A stretch of 64,000 bases of DNA, from positions 62,001-126,000 of the forward strand of contig CAMDNZ010000001.1 in assembly GCA_945903445.1 (NCBI GenBank), given 5' to 3'. Within the stretch, counting starts at the first letter, position 1. Each line of letters opens with the position of its first letter. Position numbers and translations under genes: made by a program. Below are positions 16,843-25,979 of the stretch, one piece after another. The notes below the pieces were generated by a model. The model ran no database searches. It was given only the letters and a program-made list of their open reading frames with translations, and had not been told where the DNA came from. Source of the DNA: Bordetella parapertussis (GTDB lineage: Bacteria; Pseudomonadota; Gammaproteobacteria; Burkholderiales; Burkholderiaceae_B).

Positions 16843-17852
16843 GGCGCACGGCCCAGAATAAAGCGTGAAACGTTGCGATTGTGATCGGCCAGCGACATGG
16901 CGAAGGCGCTGGTACCATCGCCGCGCGAGACAAAATAGAGATACCGATGCGACTCGGGCTGTACCGCGGCACGCAAAGCCAAACGGCCTGGACTGGCGAT
17001 GGGCGTGGGCGGCAAACCGTTTCGAGTATAGGTGTTCCAAGGCGTATCGGTTTGCAGGTCGCGCTTGCGAATGCGGCCTTCGTACTTGTCGCCCATGCCA
17101 TAGATGACGGTGGGGTCGGTTTGCAGCGGCATACCGATGCGCAGGCGATTGACAAACACGCCGCCTACCCGGTCGCGGTCCTGGCTGTGCCCGGTTTCCT
17201 TCTCGATGATGGACCCCATAATTAACATGTCGTAGGGGGTTGCGAGGGGCGAGTCGGGTGCGCGCGTGGCCCAGATATCGGCTATCACCCGGTTGCCCTC
17301 GCGCAATGCGCGGCGCATCAATTCGATGTCCGCGGTGCCCGGCGTAAACACGTAGGTGTCCGGAAACAGCAGCCCTTCTAGGCTGTCGTGGGCGACACCC
17401 AATTGCTCGAGGACATCGGCTTCGTCGACACCGGTCAACGTCTGGCGCACATCGGGATGCGCGCGCAAGGCTTGCCGGATCTGACTGTAGCGCCACCCTT
17501 CGACGAAAGTCACCTGGCGTTGGCTCATATCGCCTCTGGCCAGCCGTTGCAGCAGCAACCATGCACTGTCGCCGCGCTTAACTTCGTAGCCACCGGCCTT
17601 GATCTGCTTGTCCAGTTCGGACAAGCGTGCCATCCAGACGAAGCCTGGCTCCCAAAGCTGAACGCCAGCCTCGCGCGCGTCGCGAGCAATCATCCGGGGC
17701 GAACTGCCGGGTTCGACCACGAAGTCGATTTTATCGGCGCTCAAGTCCAGCGGACGATGGGCCCAATACCACGCGCCACTGACAGCCGCTGCGGCTCCCA
17801 GAAGCGCGATCAGCACCACGCTGAGGAAGAAAATTTTGATGGGTTTTTTCAT
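16839..17852 (-). CDS. mltG: Endolytic murein transglycosylase MltG
   Basis: A 337-residue YceG-family protein with one N-terminal membrane helix (about residues 5-27) and the rest in the periplasm. It cuts nascent glycan strands and so limits their length. The catalytic glutamate lies in [20 protein letters not shown], and the family stretches [11 protein letters not shown] and [17 protein letters not shown] are intact. Start chosen at the ATG 17852 in front of [14 protein letters not shown], because the in-frame upstream codons do not fit a signal anchor. First gene of mltG-tmk-holB-ycfH and divergent from ygfZ across 79 bases. Confidence 0.9.
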   Translation of the reverse strand: MKKPIKIFFLSVVLIALLGAAAAVSGAWYWAHRPLDLSADKIDFVVEPGSSPRMIARDAREAGVQLWEPGFVWMARLSELDKQIKAGGYEVKRGDSAWLLLQRLARGDMSQRQVTFVEGWRYSQIRQALRAHPDVRQTLTGVDEADVLEQLGVAHDSLEGLLFPDTYVFTPGTADIELMRRALREGNRVIADIWATRAPDSPLATPYDMLIMGSIIEKETGHSQDRDRVGGVFVNRLRIGMPLQTDPTVIYGMGDKYEGRIRKRDLQTDTPWNTYTRNGLPPTPIASPGRLALRAAVQPESHRYLYFVSRGDGTSAFAMSLADHNRNVSRFILGRAP

Positions 17853-17931
17853 GAGAGCGCTAAGTTTAATGGATAGTGGCGCGGGCAGTATGATGCTGGT
17901 GTTGCGGCCCATCCGGTCTATGGAAGTGTTT

Positions 17932-18912
17932 ATGCATGAATTTTTCTCTCTCCTTTCGTCTTCGTCTGCGCCATCCGTGGCTTGCGCAGCCCTACGCGAT
18001 TTGCGCGTGTTCGTCGCCCGGGGCGCCGATGCAGTCGGCTTTCTGCATGGTCAATTGACCAACGACGTCGCCAAACTTCCCACCGACGAAGCTCGCTTCG
18101 CGGGCTATTGCAGCGCCAAGGGACGCCTGTTGGCCACCACGGTCATCTGGCGCGAGGCGCAATCCGATGGCGTCGTGGGTCTGGTTCGTGCCGGCCTGCT
18201 GGACGGTTTCGTCAAGCGCCTCGGTATGTTCGTGCTGCGCGCGAAGGTCGTCTGGGACAAGCCCGACGCGCTGGTGGCCGGTGTGACGGCCGAGCCCGAA
18301 CGACTGGCCGAGCTGTCGGCTGCTGCGGGCGTCGTGTTGCCCACCACGGCATGGGCACGGGTCGAAGGCCCTACGGGCACCTGGATTGCTGCGCCGCACG
18401 ATGCGACGGTATTGCGTTGGTGGTGGGTCGCGTCAGTCGAACAGGCCCGAATCGCGAGCGATGCCTTGGCTCCATTGATGCGCTTGGACGACGAGTCGGC
18501 CTGGCAGGCCGCCGATCTGACCGAAGGCTTGCCTTGGATCGACTCGGCGACCCTGGAGACGTTCATCCCGCAAACCGTGAATCTGGATCTGGTAGGCGGA
18601 GTGAATTTCACCAAAGGCTGTTATCCCGGCCAGGAAATCGTGGCTCGGGCGCATTATTTGGGCAAGGTCAAACGGCGCATGGCCCTGGGTCACGTCGAAC
18701 TCGCAACGGGCGAAGGTTTGGCAGGACAAGATGTGTTCGACGCACAATCTCCCGACAGCCCCTGTGGTCGCATCGTAGACGCGGCGGGAACCACGCGCGT
18801 GGCCGTGCTGTTCGAAACCACGCTGGATGCGCTGGAACAGCCACGATTGCGACTCGGCAGCGCAACCGGCCCAGTGATCGAGCCGGCAGCCTTGCCTTAT
18901 GCGCTGGCCTGA
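17932..18912 (+). CDS. ygfZ: Folate-binding protein YgfZ
   Basis: A 326-residue aminomethyltransferase-fold protein that helps assemble or repair iron-sulfur clusters in a folate-dependent way. The hallmark KGCYPGQEIVARAHYLGK is complete, including its redox-active cysteine. FLHGQLTNDVAKL near the N terminus and PQTVNLDLVGGVNFTKGCY fit too. ATG 17932 is preceded by GGAAG 5 bases upstream; further in-frame starts back to 17836 would run into mltG. The 3' end overlaps the convergent hydratase/hydrolase gene by 16 bases. Confidence 0.9.
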   Translation: MHEFFSLLSSSSAPSVACAALRDLRVFVARGADAVGFLHGQLTNDVAKLPTDEARFAGYCSAKGRLLATTVIWREAQSDGVVGLVRAGLLDGFVKRLGMFVLRAKVVWDKPDALVAGVTAEPERLAELSAAAGVVLPTTAWARVEGPTGTWIAAPHDATVLRWWWVASVEQARIASDALAPLMRLDDESAWQAADLTEGLPWIDSATLETFIPQTVNLDLVGGVNFTKGCYPGQEIVARAHYLGKVKRRMALGHVELATGEGLAGQDVFDAQSPDSPCGRIVDAAGTTRVAVLFETTLDALEQPRLRLGSATGPVIEPAALPYALA

Positions 18913-20093
18913 GCCCTCGGCGCACCCAGATCGGCCAGCGGTCCGACCGTGCCTTCGGGCCAGGGCAACTCGAAAAATTTCTGCACCCAGGCATCGTCGG
19001 CTTCGGCCAGCGTGGCGGGCTGCCATGTCGGCTGCTTGTCCTTGTCGATCAACAGTGCTCGGATGCCTTCCTGAATGTCGCCGTAAGCCAGGGTGCCCAA
19101 CACCGCGATGAACTCCATCTGAAACACCTCGGCCAGCGACATCAATCGCGCACGCTGTTGCAAGGCGAAGGCCAGACGCGCCGAACCTGGCGCGCCACGC
19201 AGATAGGTCTTTGCCGAACGGGCTAGCCAGGGATCTTCATGCTCGGCCTGAAGCCCGATCAGTTCACAGATTTCCTCCAGGTCGTTGCCCGAGCACCAGT
19301 TGTTGATCAAAAACGTGTGTCTCGCCAGCGGGCCGTCGCCTTCGACGGGCGCGGCATGACTTTGCAAAATACGCGTCAAGGTGGCGTCGTTCATGCCGCG
19401 CGCAGGTTGGTCCAGCATCGCGTCGTCGGTGTTGACATGACCGGTTTCCCATTGAGCGTCCAAGATCGCTTTGAACACGTCCGGCCAGCGGGCGTTGGGG
19501 ACGTGCACATCGGCCAGCGCGGCATACAAGGCATCGGCAGGCCCCAGTTGAGCGCCGGTCAACGCCAAAAACAGGCCCAGGCGGCCCGGCAGGCGACTCA
19601 ATATCCAGCTGCCGCCCACGTCGGGGAACAAACCGATCGAAATCTCGGGCATCGCCAGTTTCGACGTCTCGGTCACGACACGGTGGCTGGCTCCCATCAT
19701 CAGGCCCATCCCACCTCCCATCACGATGCCATGTCCCCAGCACAGTAAGGGCTTCGGGTAAGTGTGAATCTGATAGTCGAGGCGGTATTCGTGCTCGAAG
19801 AACACGCGCGCGCCCGTTTGTGCCCAGGGATCGCCGCGCGGTGCCGAGCGCGCCGCTGCATATAGTCCATGCAGATCGCCACCTGCGCAAAACGCTTTGT
19901 CGCCCGCAGCACGCAAGATCACCATGACGATCTGGGCATCGGCTGCCCACACGTTCAGCTGTGCCGCCAGCAGGGTCACCATCTCATAGGACAGACTGTT
20001 GAGCACCTGCGGCGCATTCAGCGTCGCGATGCCGATACGGGCGCCATGCGCAGTGACGTGTTCTTCGAATAGAACGGATTCGTTCGGTGCCAT
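18897..20093 (-). CDS. Enoyl-CoA hydratase / 3-hydroxyisobutyryl-CoA hydrolase family protein
   Basis: A 398-residue crotonase-superfamily protein of the longer HIBYL-CoA hydrolase branch. It has KAFCAGGDLHGLYAAA, the oxyanion loop GIVMGGGMGLMMGASHRVVT and AMPEISIGLFPDVGGSWIL, the FPDVG form specific to the hydrolases. The hydrolase branch releases 3-hydroxyisobutyrate in valine breakdown; a hydratase acting on another CoA ester is possible. Start set at ATG 20093, preceded by AGGA 6 bases upstream. Transcribed alone, tail to tail with ygfZ. Confidence 0.82.
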   Translation of the reverse strand: MAPNESVLFEEHVTAHGARIGIATLNAPQVLNSLSYEMVTLLAAQLNVWAADAQIVMVILRAAGDKAFCAGGDLHGLYAAARSAPRGDPWAQTGARVFFEHEYRLDYQIHTYPKPLLCWGHGIVMGGGMGLMMGASHRVVTETSKLAMPEISIGLFPDVGGSWILSRLPGRLGLFLALTGAQLGPADALYAALADVHVPNARWPDVFKAILDAQWETGHVNTDDAMLDQPARGMNDATLTRILQSHAAPVEGDGPLARHTFLINNWCSGNDLEEICELIGLQAEHEDPWLARSAKTYLRGAPGSARLAFALQQRARLMSLAEVFQMEFIAVLGTLAYGDIQEGIRALLIDKDKQPTWQPATLAEADDAWVQKFFELPWPEGTVGPLADLGAPRAQASA

Positions 20094-20245
20094 GGAAAGT
20101 CCTGGTCGGGGTTGATGTCTCTGGCAGGGATTTTGCATCACGGCAGGCGGGCCGTAAACGACTGCATGCCGACGAGTTGTGAGCGCTGATGACCGAACCC
20201 CGATGAGCGCTGTTCACACGCCCTGCCCGATGCGTTTGCTCAAGC

Positions 20246-20287
20246 ATACAGGCGCGTAGCGATGCCAGCATCGCTACGCGCCTGTAT
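20246..20287. repeat. Perfect 19-bp inverted repeat (intergenic hairpin)
   Basis: Arms 20246-20264 and 20269-20287 are exact reverse complements around the loop CCAG. The gap 20094-20365 lies downstream of rnfH and upstream of the hydratase/hydrolase start. There is no U run on either side, so it is not a standard terminator, although it could stop or protect the ratA-rnfH transcript. Nothing else that looks like a gene is visible in the gap. Confidence 0.9.
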
Positions 20288-20365
20288 TCGGCTGGCCGCG
20301 TCGGTGCCAACGCGGCTGTAAAACGAGCGTCGGTTCGGTGTATGGGGGCGGTGTCAGTGCGCGCT

Positions 20366-20785
20366 TTAGCGCTTACGGCCCGTCTGGCCGCGCGCTTCTC
20401 GAGCGCGATGTTCGGCCCTGCGGCGTCGAGACACCATGGGATCGAAGTCGAGCGGACGGTAAACCTCGATACGCACATGAGGCGCGATTTCATCGTCCCA
20501 CCCGGCCAGCGTGCCGTCTATGCCGACCCCCGCTCGCGCGCGGTCCCAACCTGGGTGGGCAGCCAGAAACCCCGACTCGCGTAAAGCCTGTGCGATCGTC
20601 AGCCCGGCACGCCAAGCCAGCCTCGCGCGCCAGACCTTATGCACATGTGCGTGGCAGACCTCGATGGACGGTGTAGAAGCAGGCCCGGATGCCAGCGTAG
20701 TCATCGATAACGGCGCCGGCACCGATTCTTTTTTCAAGGCCGCGCACAAAGGTACTTCGGCACTGCTGACCGTCGATGCATTCAT
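20366..20785 (-). CDS. rnfH: RnfH family protein (UPF0125, ubiquitin-like fold)
   Basis: A 139-residue protein whose C-terminal 100 residues match the RnfH/UPF0125 family: SIEVCHAHVHKVW, then DDEIAPHVRIEVYRPLDFDP and the basic tail SRRRRAEHRA. The fold is beta-grasp and the function is not settled; it is usually co-transcribed with ratA, as here. ATG 20785 overlaps the ratA stop (ATGA), giving an N-terminal extension of about 40 residues; a later ATG in front of TTLASGPAS would give the usual length. Confidence 0.8.
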   Translation of the reverse strand: MNASTVSSAEVPLCAALKKESVPAPLSMTTLASGPASTPSIEVCHAHVHKVWRARLAWRAGLTIAQALRESGFLAAHPGWDRARAGVGIDGTLAGWDDEIAPHVRIEVYRPLDFDPMVSRRRRAEHRAREARGQTGRKR

Positions 20786-21219
20786 GCGTTGCCGTAGAGT
20801 TCGCCAGCGCGCTTGATGAACGAATCGATAAAACTGCTGGCGATACGATTGAAAATCGGCCCGACCAGGGCTTCCAGCGTGCGGCTCGAAAACGCATACT
20901 CGAGGGTGAAAACGATTTTGCATGCCTTGGCGTCCAGCGCGTGGAACACCCAACGCCCCACGAGTGCCGAAAACGGGCCGTCCACCAGCTCCAGATCGAT
21001 GCGCTCGGGAAAATGATGGGTATTGCGCGTGGCAAAGCGCTGCTTGATTCCCGCCAAACTGATGGTGACCGCAGCCTCCATGCCCTGCTCATTGCGCGAA
21101 ATGACCTCGGACCCGCCGCACCATGGCATGAAAGCCGGGTATTGCTCGACGTCGGCGACCAAATTGAACATCTGCTCGGCGGAGTGGGGAACCAGGACGG
21201 ATCGTTGTACTTTGTGCAT
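20782..21219 (-). CDS. ratA: RatA-type ribosome-association / coenzyme Q-binding START-domain protein
   Basis: A 145-residue SRPBCC (START/COQ10-like) protein. The family signature SAEQMFNLVADVEQYPAFMPWCGGSEV is split by Phe/Trp packing residues and is followed by VDGPFSALVGRWVFHAL and a C-terminal helix (GPIFNRIASSFIDSFIKRAGEL). E. coli RatA blocks 70S assembly, while close relatives bind coenzyme Q; the sequence alone does not decide. Divergent from smpB, the usual arrangement in proteobacteria. ATG 21219 was chosen; a TTG at 21231 is in frame. Confidence 0.85.
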   Translation of the reverse strand: MHKVQRSVLVPHSAEQMFNLVADVEQYPAFMPWCGGSEVISRNEQGMEAAVTISLAGIKQRFATRNTHHFPERIDLELVDGPFSALVGRWVFHALDAKACKIVFTLEYAFSSRTLEALVGPIFNRIASSFIDSFIKRAGELYGNA

Positions 21220-21306
21220 CAGCAGTCGCAAATGGATAGAATGGGGCTATTTTAACGGTATGGCATCGTGCGTGCTGCACAGATGTCGTACCTCGCCAGG
21301 AATCGC

Positions 21307-21762
21307 ATGAGCATCATCGACAATCGTAAGGCCACGCATGACTATTTTATCGAAGAGCGTTTCGAGGCCGGTCTGTCGCTGCAAGGCTGGGAAGTCAAGT
21401 CGATCCGCGAAGGCCGGGTTCAATTGAAAGAGAGTTACGTCATCGTACGCGATGGCGAGATATTCATTTTTGGCATGCACGTCAGCCCGCTGCCGACGGC
21501 CTCGACTCACATTCACCCCGATGCGGTCCGCACCCGCAAGCTGCTGCTCAAGGCCGAAGAAATCAGCAAATTGATCGGCAAAGTCGAGCAACGTGGCTAT
21601 GCGCTGGTACCGCTTAATTTGCACTACAAGAATGGCCGCATCAAATTGGATTTTGCGCTGGGTCGAGGCAAAAAGCTGCACGACAAACGCGACTCCGAGC
21701 GCGATCGCGATTGGGCCCGTGAGAAAAATCGCCTGATGAAACACGACACGCGCGCAGCCTGA
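21307..21762 (+). CDS. smpB: SsrA-binding protein SmpB
   Basis: A 151-residue trans-translation factor that carries tmRNA to stalled ribosomes. It begins [20 protein letters not shown] and has [19 protein letters not shown] and the C-terminal basic tail [17 protein letters not shown] that follows the mRNA channel. ATG 21307 has CAGG 6 bases upstream; upstream in-frame codons from 21268 do not fit the family. No ssrA gene is visible in the window. Confidence 0.95.
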   Translation: MSIIDNRKATHDYFIEERFEAGLSLQGWEVKSIREGRVQLKESYVIVRDGEIFIFGMHVSPLPTASTHIHPDAVRTRKLLLKAEEISKLIGKVEQRGYALVPLNLHYKNGRIKLDFALGRGKKLHDKRDSERDRDWAREKNRLMKHDTRAA

Positions 21763-21854
21763 GCGAGAGCATCGAACCTGCTGTAGCACCACATCGCAGT
21801 ACCACGCCACGGCAGCGTACCCCGCCGCGGTATCGCGACCGGGTGGGCCGAAAT

Positions 21855-22817
21855 TTAAAGCTGGCGCGGTGCAGTGGGCGAGTTGCCCGGCGCAGCTTTG
21901 ACAATGGTCATGGCCGATGCGATCATCGACCCCATATCCGCCAGATTGGCCGGCAGAATCAAGGTATTGCCTTGTTTGGCCACGTTGGCGAAAGCATCGA
22001 CATACTGATCGGCCACGCGCAGGTTGACCGCTTCCAGGCCGCCCGGTTGACGAATGGCGGCAGCCACCTGGGTGACGGCTTGTGCGGTCGCCTCGGCAAT
22101 AGCCAGTGTGGCGGCCGCCTCGCCCTGGGCCTGATTGATCTGGGCCTGTTTTTCGCCTTCGGAGCGCGCAATGGCCGCTTCGCGTTCGCCGGTGGCGATG
22201 TTGATCTGTTCTTGACGACGGCCTTCGGACGCTGCGATCAATGCACGCTTCTCGCGTTCGGCCGTGATCTGTGCCTGCATCGAACGCAGAATCTCGTTGG
22301 GCGGCGTCAAATCCTTGATCTCGTAGCGCAGCACTTTCACGCCCCAGTTCAGTGCTGCTTCGTCCAGCGCGGCCACAATCGAGGTGTTGATGATGTCGCG
22401 CTCTTCGAAGGTGCGATCCAGCTCCATCTTGCCGATGACCGAGCGCAAGGTGGTTTGCGCCAGCTGCGTAATGGCCGAAATATAGTTGGATGAACCATAG
22501 GACGCACGCATCGGATCGGTCACCTGGAAATACAGCACGCCATCGACCTGCAACTGCGTGTTGTCGCGCGTGATACATACCTGGCTGGGCACATCCAAAG
22601 GAATTTCTTTCAGCGAATGTTTATAAGACACTCGCTCGATGAACGGGATGACAAAACCCGCGCCCGGCGACAGCACCCGATCGAACTTGCCCAGCCGCTC
22701 GACGACCCAGGCGTTTTGCTGCGGGACGATCGCAATGGCTTTGATGACGACGACCAGCGCCAACACCAGCAAAACGATGAATACCAGGGTCGAAAAATCA
22801 AACGTTTCGAGAGTCAT
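21855..22817 (-). CDS. qmcA: SPFH/band 7 membrane protein (QmcA/stomatin-like)
   Basis: A 320-residue prohibitin/stomatin family protein with one N-terminal membrane helix (about residues 8-30). It then has VVERLGKFDRVLSPGAGFVIPF, VPSQVCITRDNTQLQVDGV and YEIKDLTPPNEILRSMQAQ, and a long Ala/Glu/Gln coiled coil (AEREKRALIAASEGRRQEQ onward). Such proteins form large membrane rings and interact with FtsH. The start overlaps the nfeD stop (ATGA), and the SPFH-NfeD pair is a classic operon. Confidence 0.9.
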   Translation of the reverse strand: MTLETFDFSTLVFIVLLVLALVVVIKAIAIVPQQNAWVVERLGKFDRVLSPGAGFVIPFIERVSYKHSLKEIPLDVPSQVCITRDNTQLQVDGVLYFQVTDPMRASYGSSNYISAITQLAQTTLRSVIGKMELDRTFEERDIINTSIVAALDEAALNWGVKVLRYEIKDLTPPNEILRSMQAQITAEREKRALIAASEGRRQEQINIATGEREAAIARSEGEKQAQINQAQGEAAATLAIAEATAQAVTQVAAAIRQPGGLEAVNLRVADQYVDAFANVAKQGNTLILPANLADMGSMIASAMTIVKAAPGNSPTAPRQL

Positions 22818-23245
22818 TCGGAGGTGCTCCGTGAGGGGGCGAGCAGCAAGCGCGCGCCCGTGATGGCAGTAATCGTATAGGTTCCAGGCAAGGCAGGCGC
22901 GTTTGGCACCAGATCGGCTTGCCAATGCGCGCCGCGATACCAGACGCGGGCTGTGCGGTCGTCCGACCACGAGGTAACCTGCACCGCCTGACCGATGTCC
23001 AAATTGACATCGTTGTTACGGCTGGCGTCGACCTCGCGTTTTTTCAACACGCCGGTCAACCGTAGCACCAGCAGGCCGACCAAAGCCACGCCCCCCGCGC
23101 TCGCGAGCTGCCAATGGCCATCGAAGCCCGCCCAGGCAGCCAAGCCACCGCCTGCCAGGCCCAGCGCCACTAACAACAGGTAGAACGTGCCTGAAATGGC
23201 CTCGCCAATCAAGGCCAGCACGCTCAGACCGAACCATATCCACAT
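22814..23245 (-). CDS. NfeD family membrane protein
   Basis: A 143-residue short NfeD (YbbK-type) protein: hydrophobic segments at about residues 2-18, 22-45 and 50-68, followed by a C-terminal OB-fold domain (IGQAVQVTSW ... ARVWYRGAHWQADL). It partners the stomatin-like protein encoded next. ATG 23245 is preferred because AGGAG lies 8 bases upstream; the frame is open to 23317, which would add a second hydrophobic start segment. Confidence 0.85.
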   Translation of the reverse strand: MWIWFGLSVLALIGEAISGTFYLLLVALGLAGGGLAAWAGFDGHWQLASAGGVALVGLLVLRLTGVLKKREVDASRNNDVNLDIGQAVQVTSWSDDRTARVWYRGAHWQADLVPNAPALPGTYTITAITGARLLLAPSRSTSE

Positions 23246-23320
23246 CGCACCCACTCCTGGAATACTTGCCACCGCGAAAACGGCGGCCGCCGTAAAGATA
23301 ACAGACTGCAACGGCATGAA

Positions 23321-23360
23321 GGAAAAACGGCGGACCGCCTACACGATTCGCCGTTTTTCC
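23321..23360 (-). terminator. Terminator after ppsA
   Basis: Arms 23321-23332 and 23349-23360 are a perfect 12-bp inverted repeat; on the minus strand the stem ends in CGCCGTTTTTCC, giving a U5 run. It lies 64 bases past the ppsA stop and upstream of nfeD. Confidence 0.75.
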
Positions 23361-23423
23361 ACTCAGCCGCACACGCTTATAACTTAGCGCTCATGGCTTG
23401 ACGTTCATAGCCTGACTACACGC

Positions 23424-25790
23424 TTATTGCTTGCCCAGGCGCTGCCAGGTATCGACCACGGTATCCGGGTTCAAGGACATCGACAGAATGCCTTCGTCCT
23501 TCAACCATTGCGCGAAATCGGGATGATCGCTGGGGCCTTGACCGCAGATGCCAACATACTTGTTGGCTGCCAGGCACGCCTTGATGGCACGTCGAAGCAT
23601 GAACTTGACGGCATCGTCGCGCTCGTCGAAGTCAGCGGCCAGCAATTCCATACCAGAGTCGCGATCCAGACCCAGGGTCAACTGGGTCATATCGTTCGAG
23701 CCGATCGAAAAGCCGTCGAAATGCGCCAGGAACTGCTCGGCCAGAATGGCGTTGGACGGCACTTCGCACATCATGATCAGGCGCAGACCGTTATCGCCGC
23801 GCTTCAGACCGTACTTGGCCAGCAATGCCACGACGCGCTCGGCCTGATTGACGGTACGCACGAATGGCACCATGATTTCAACGTTGGTCAGACCCATCTC
23901 CTCGCGCACGCGCTTGAGCGCCTCGCACTCCATGCGGAAGCACGCGTCGAAGTCTGCCGAGACATAACGCGACGCACCGCGAAAGCCCAGCATGGGGTTC
24001 TCTTCTTCGGGCTCGTAGCGCGAACCGCCCACCAGCTTGCGATACTCGTTCGACTTGAAATCCGACAGACGCACGATGACCGGCTTCGGGTAGAACGCCG
24101 AACCGATCGTGGCAATACCTTCGGCCAGCTTCTCGACGAAGAACGCGCGCGGGCTGGCATAGCCCCGGGCTGCCGATTCGACGGCCTGCTTCAGTTCGCT
24201 GTCGACATTCGGATAATCGAGCACCGCCTTGGGGTGGATGCCGATGTTGTTGTTGATGATGAACTCCAGGCGCGCCAAACCGACACCGGCGTTGGGCACT
24301 TGGGAGAAATCGAAGGCCAGTTGCGGATTACCCACGTTCATCATGATCTTGACGTCCAGCGGTGGCATGTCACCACGGTGAACTTCCTCGACTTCGGTCT
24401 CGATCAAGCCGTCGTAGATGCGGCCTTCGTCGCCTTCGGCGCACGATACGGTAACTTCCTGACCGGCACGCAACAGGTCGGTCGCATTGCCGCAACCGAC
24501 GACGGCCGGAATGCCCAGTTCACGCGCGATGATGGCGGCGTGGCAAGTACGGCCGCCACGGTTGGTGACGATGGCCGAGGCACGCTTCATGACCGGTTCC
24601 CAGTTGGGGTCTGTCATGTCGGTGACCAGCACGTCGCCCGGCTGAACCTTGTCCATTTCGGAAATGTCGCCGACCACCCGCACCGGACCGGCGCCGATCT
24701 TCTGACCGATGGCACGGCCGGTGATCAGCACCGAACCCGTCGCCTTCAGACGATAGCGCTGCTGCACTTCGTTGCCGGTCTGTTGCGACTTGACGGTTTC
24801 AGGACGAGCTTGAAGGATGTAGATCTTGCCATCGACACCATCGCGGCCCCACTCGATGTCCATCGGACGTTGATAGTGTTTTTCGATGATGACGGCGTAG
24901 CGCGCCAGTTCGTTGACTTCGTCGTCGGTCAAGGAGTAGCGATTGCGCTCGGACACGGGCACGTCGACCACGCGCACGGCCCGGCCTTCGGTGCGCTCGG
25001 CATCGAATTCCATCTTGATGAGCTTCGAGCCGATGCGGCGGCTGACGATGGCGTATTTGCCCTGGTCCAGCGTGGGCTTGAAGACGTAGAATTCGTCCGG
25101 GTTGACAGCACCCTGCACCACCGTTTCGCCCAGACCGTAGGACGAGGTGATGAAGACGACGTCGGTGAAGCCCGACTCGGTGTCCAGCGTGAACATCACG
25201 CCCGCACTGCCCTTATCGGAGCGCACCATGCGTTGAATACCGGCAGACAAAGCCACTTCGGCGTGGGCATAGCCTTTATGGACGCGGTACGAAATAGCGC
25301 GATCGTTGTAGAGCGAGGCGAAGACGTGACGGATTTTGTCCAACACGTCGTCGATGCCAACCACATTGAGGAAGGTTTCCTGTTGCCCAGCGAAAGACGC
25401 GTCCGGCAAGTCTTCGGCAGTTGCCGACGAGCGCACGGCGAACGAACCCTTGCCGTCGGCATCGAGTGCAGCGAACGATTCGCGGATGCTGTTTTCGAAT
25501 TCGGCCGAAAACGGCGCATCGACGATCCACTGACGGATCTCGGCACCGGCCACAGCCAATTCGCGCACGTCTTCCGGATTGAGCGTGAGCAGACGGTCGG
25601 CGATGCGCTTGTCCAGACCGGAGGTGGTCAGAAAGTCGCGGAAAGCCTGCGCAGTCGTTGCAAAGCCGCCCGGTACGAGAACGCCCGCGTCGGACAGCTG
25701 ACTGATCATTTCACCTAACGAAGCGTTCTTACCTCCCACCGAGTCGACATCCGACATGCGGAGTTTCTCGAGCGAAACCACATAGGGCAT
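23424..25790 (-). CDS. ppsA: Phosphoenolpyruvate synthase
   Basis: A 788-residue enzyme making phosphoenolpyruvate from pyruvate and ATP for gluconeogenesis. It starts with [14 protein letters not shown] and the ATP-grasp part contains [26 protein letters not shown]. The phosphorylated histidine is in [21 protein letters not shown]. The PEP/pyruvate barrel carries [16 protein letters not shown] and [11 protein letters not shown]. Length matches E. coli PpsA (792). It is divergent from its regulator ppsR across 189 bases holding a long inverted repeat, and AAGGTGG stands before the ATG. Confidence 0.96.
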   Translation of the reverse strand: MPYVVSLEKLRMSDVDSVGGKNASLGEMISQLSDAGVLVPGGFATTAQAFRDFLTTSGLDKRIADRLLTLNPEDVRELAVAGAEIRQWIVDAPFSAEFENSIRESFAALDADGKGSFAVRSSATAEDLPDASFAGQQETFLNVVGIDDVLDKIRHVFASLYNDRAISYRVHKGYAHAEVALSAGIQRMVRSDKGSAGVMFTLDTESGFTDVVFITSSYGLGETVVQGAVNPDEFYVFKPTLDQGKYAIVSRRIGSKLIKMEFDAERTEGRAVRVVDVPVSERNRYSLTDDEVNELARYAVIIEKHYQRPMDIEWGRDGVDGKIYILQARPETVKSQQTGNEVQQRYRLKATGSVLITGRAIGQKIGAGPVRVVGDISEMDKVQPGDVLVTDMTDPNWEPVMKRASAIVTNRGGRTCHAAIIARELGIPAVVGCGNATDLLRAGQEVTVSCAEGDEGRIYDGLIETEVEEVHRGDMPPLDVKIMMNVGNPQLAFDFSQVPNAGVGLARLEFIINNNIGIHPKAVLDYPNVDSELKQAVESAARGYASPRAFFVEKLAEGIATIGSAFYPKPVIVRLSDFKSNEYRKLVGGSRYEPEEENPMLGFRGASRYVSADFDACFRMECEALKRVREEMGLTNVEIMVPFVRTVNQAERVVALLAKYGLKRGDNGLRLIMMCEVPSNAILAEQFLAHFDGFSIGSNDMTQLTLGLDRDSGMELLAADFDERDDAVKFMLRRAIKACLAANKYVGICGQGPSDHPDFAQWLKDEGILSMSLNPDTVVDTWQRLGKQ

Positions 25791-25827
25791 GTTGCCACCT
25801 TTTATACAATGTAATGAAAGCGAGTTA

Positions 25828-25873
25828 GGTCAACTCGGCGCGCACCAGTACACTTCTGTGCGCCGAGCTGACC
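25828..25873. promoter_or_regulatory. Large imperfect inverted repeat between ppsA and ppsR
   Basis: The arm GGTCAACTCGGCGCGCAC (25828-25845) pairs with GTGCGCCGAGCTGACC (25858-25873), with one mismatch and a two-base bulge, around a 12-base loop. It lies between the divergent starts and overlaps a TTGACC (minus strand) that could be a -35 element of ppsA. It may act as an operator or a leader hairpin. The rest of the gap 25791-25979 shows nothing more. Confidence 0.6.
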
Positions 25874-25979
25874 AAACCGGCCTTATTGCCGCCTGTAAAG
25901 GCGTGTTGGGGTGACCGAACGGGGCGATTGTACCCGTTGACGACCCCGGTTGTGACCCGACTGAGACCTTTAATCACAT

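Noticed and set aside
23427..25718. 763-codon open frame on the plus strand opposite ppsA
   Set aside because: It lies exactly antisense to a gene with every PEP synthase motif. Long antisense frames are common in GC-rich genes because third-position G/C removes stops. It has no domain or ribosome site of its own.
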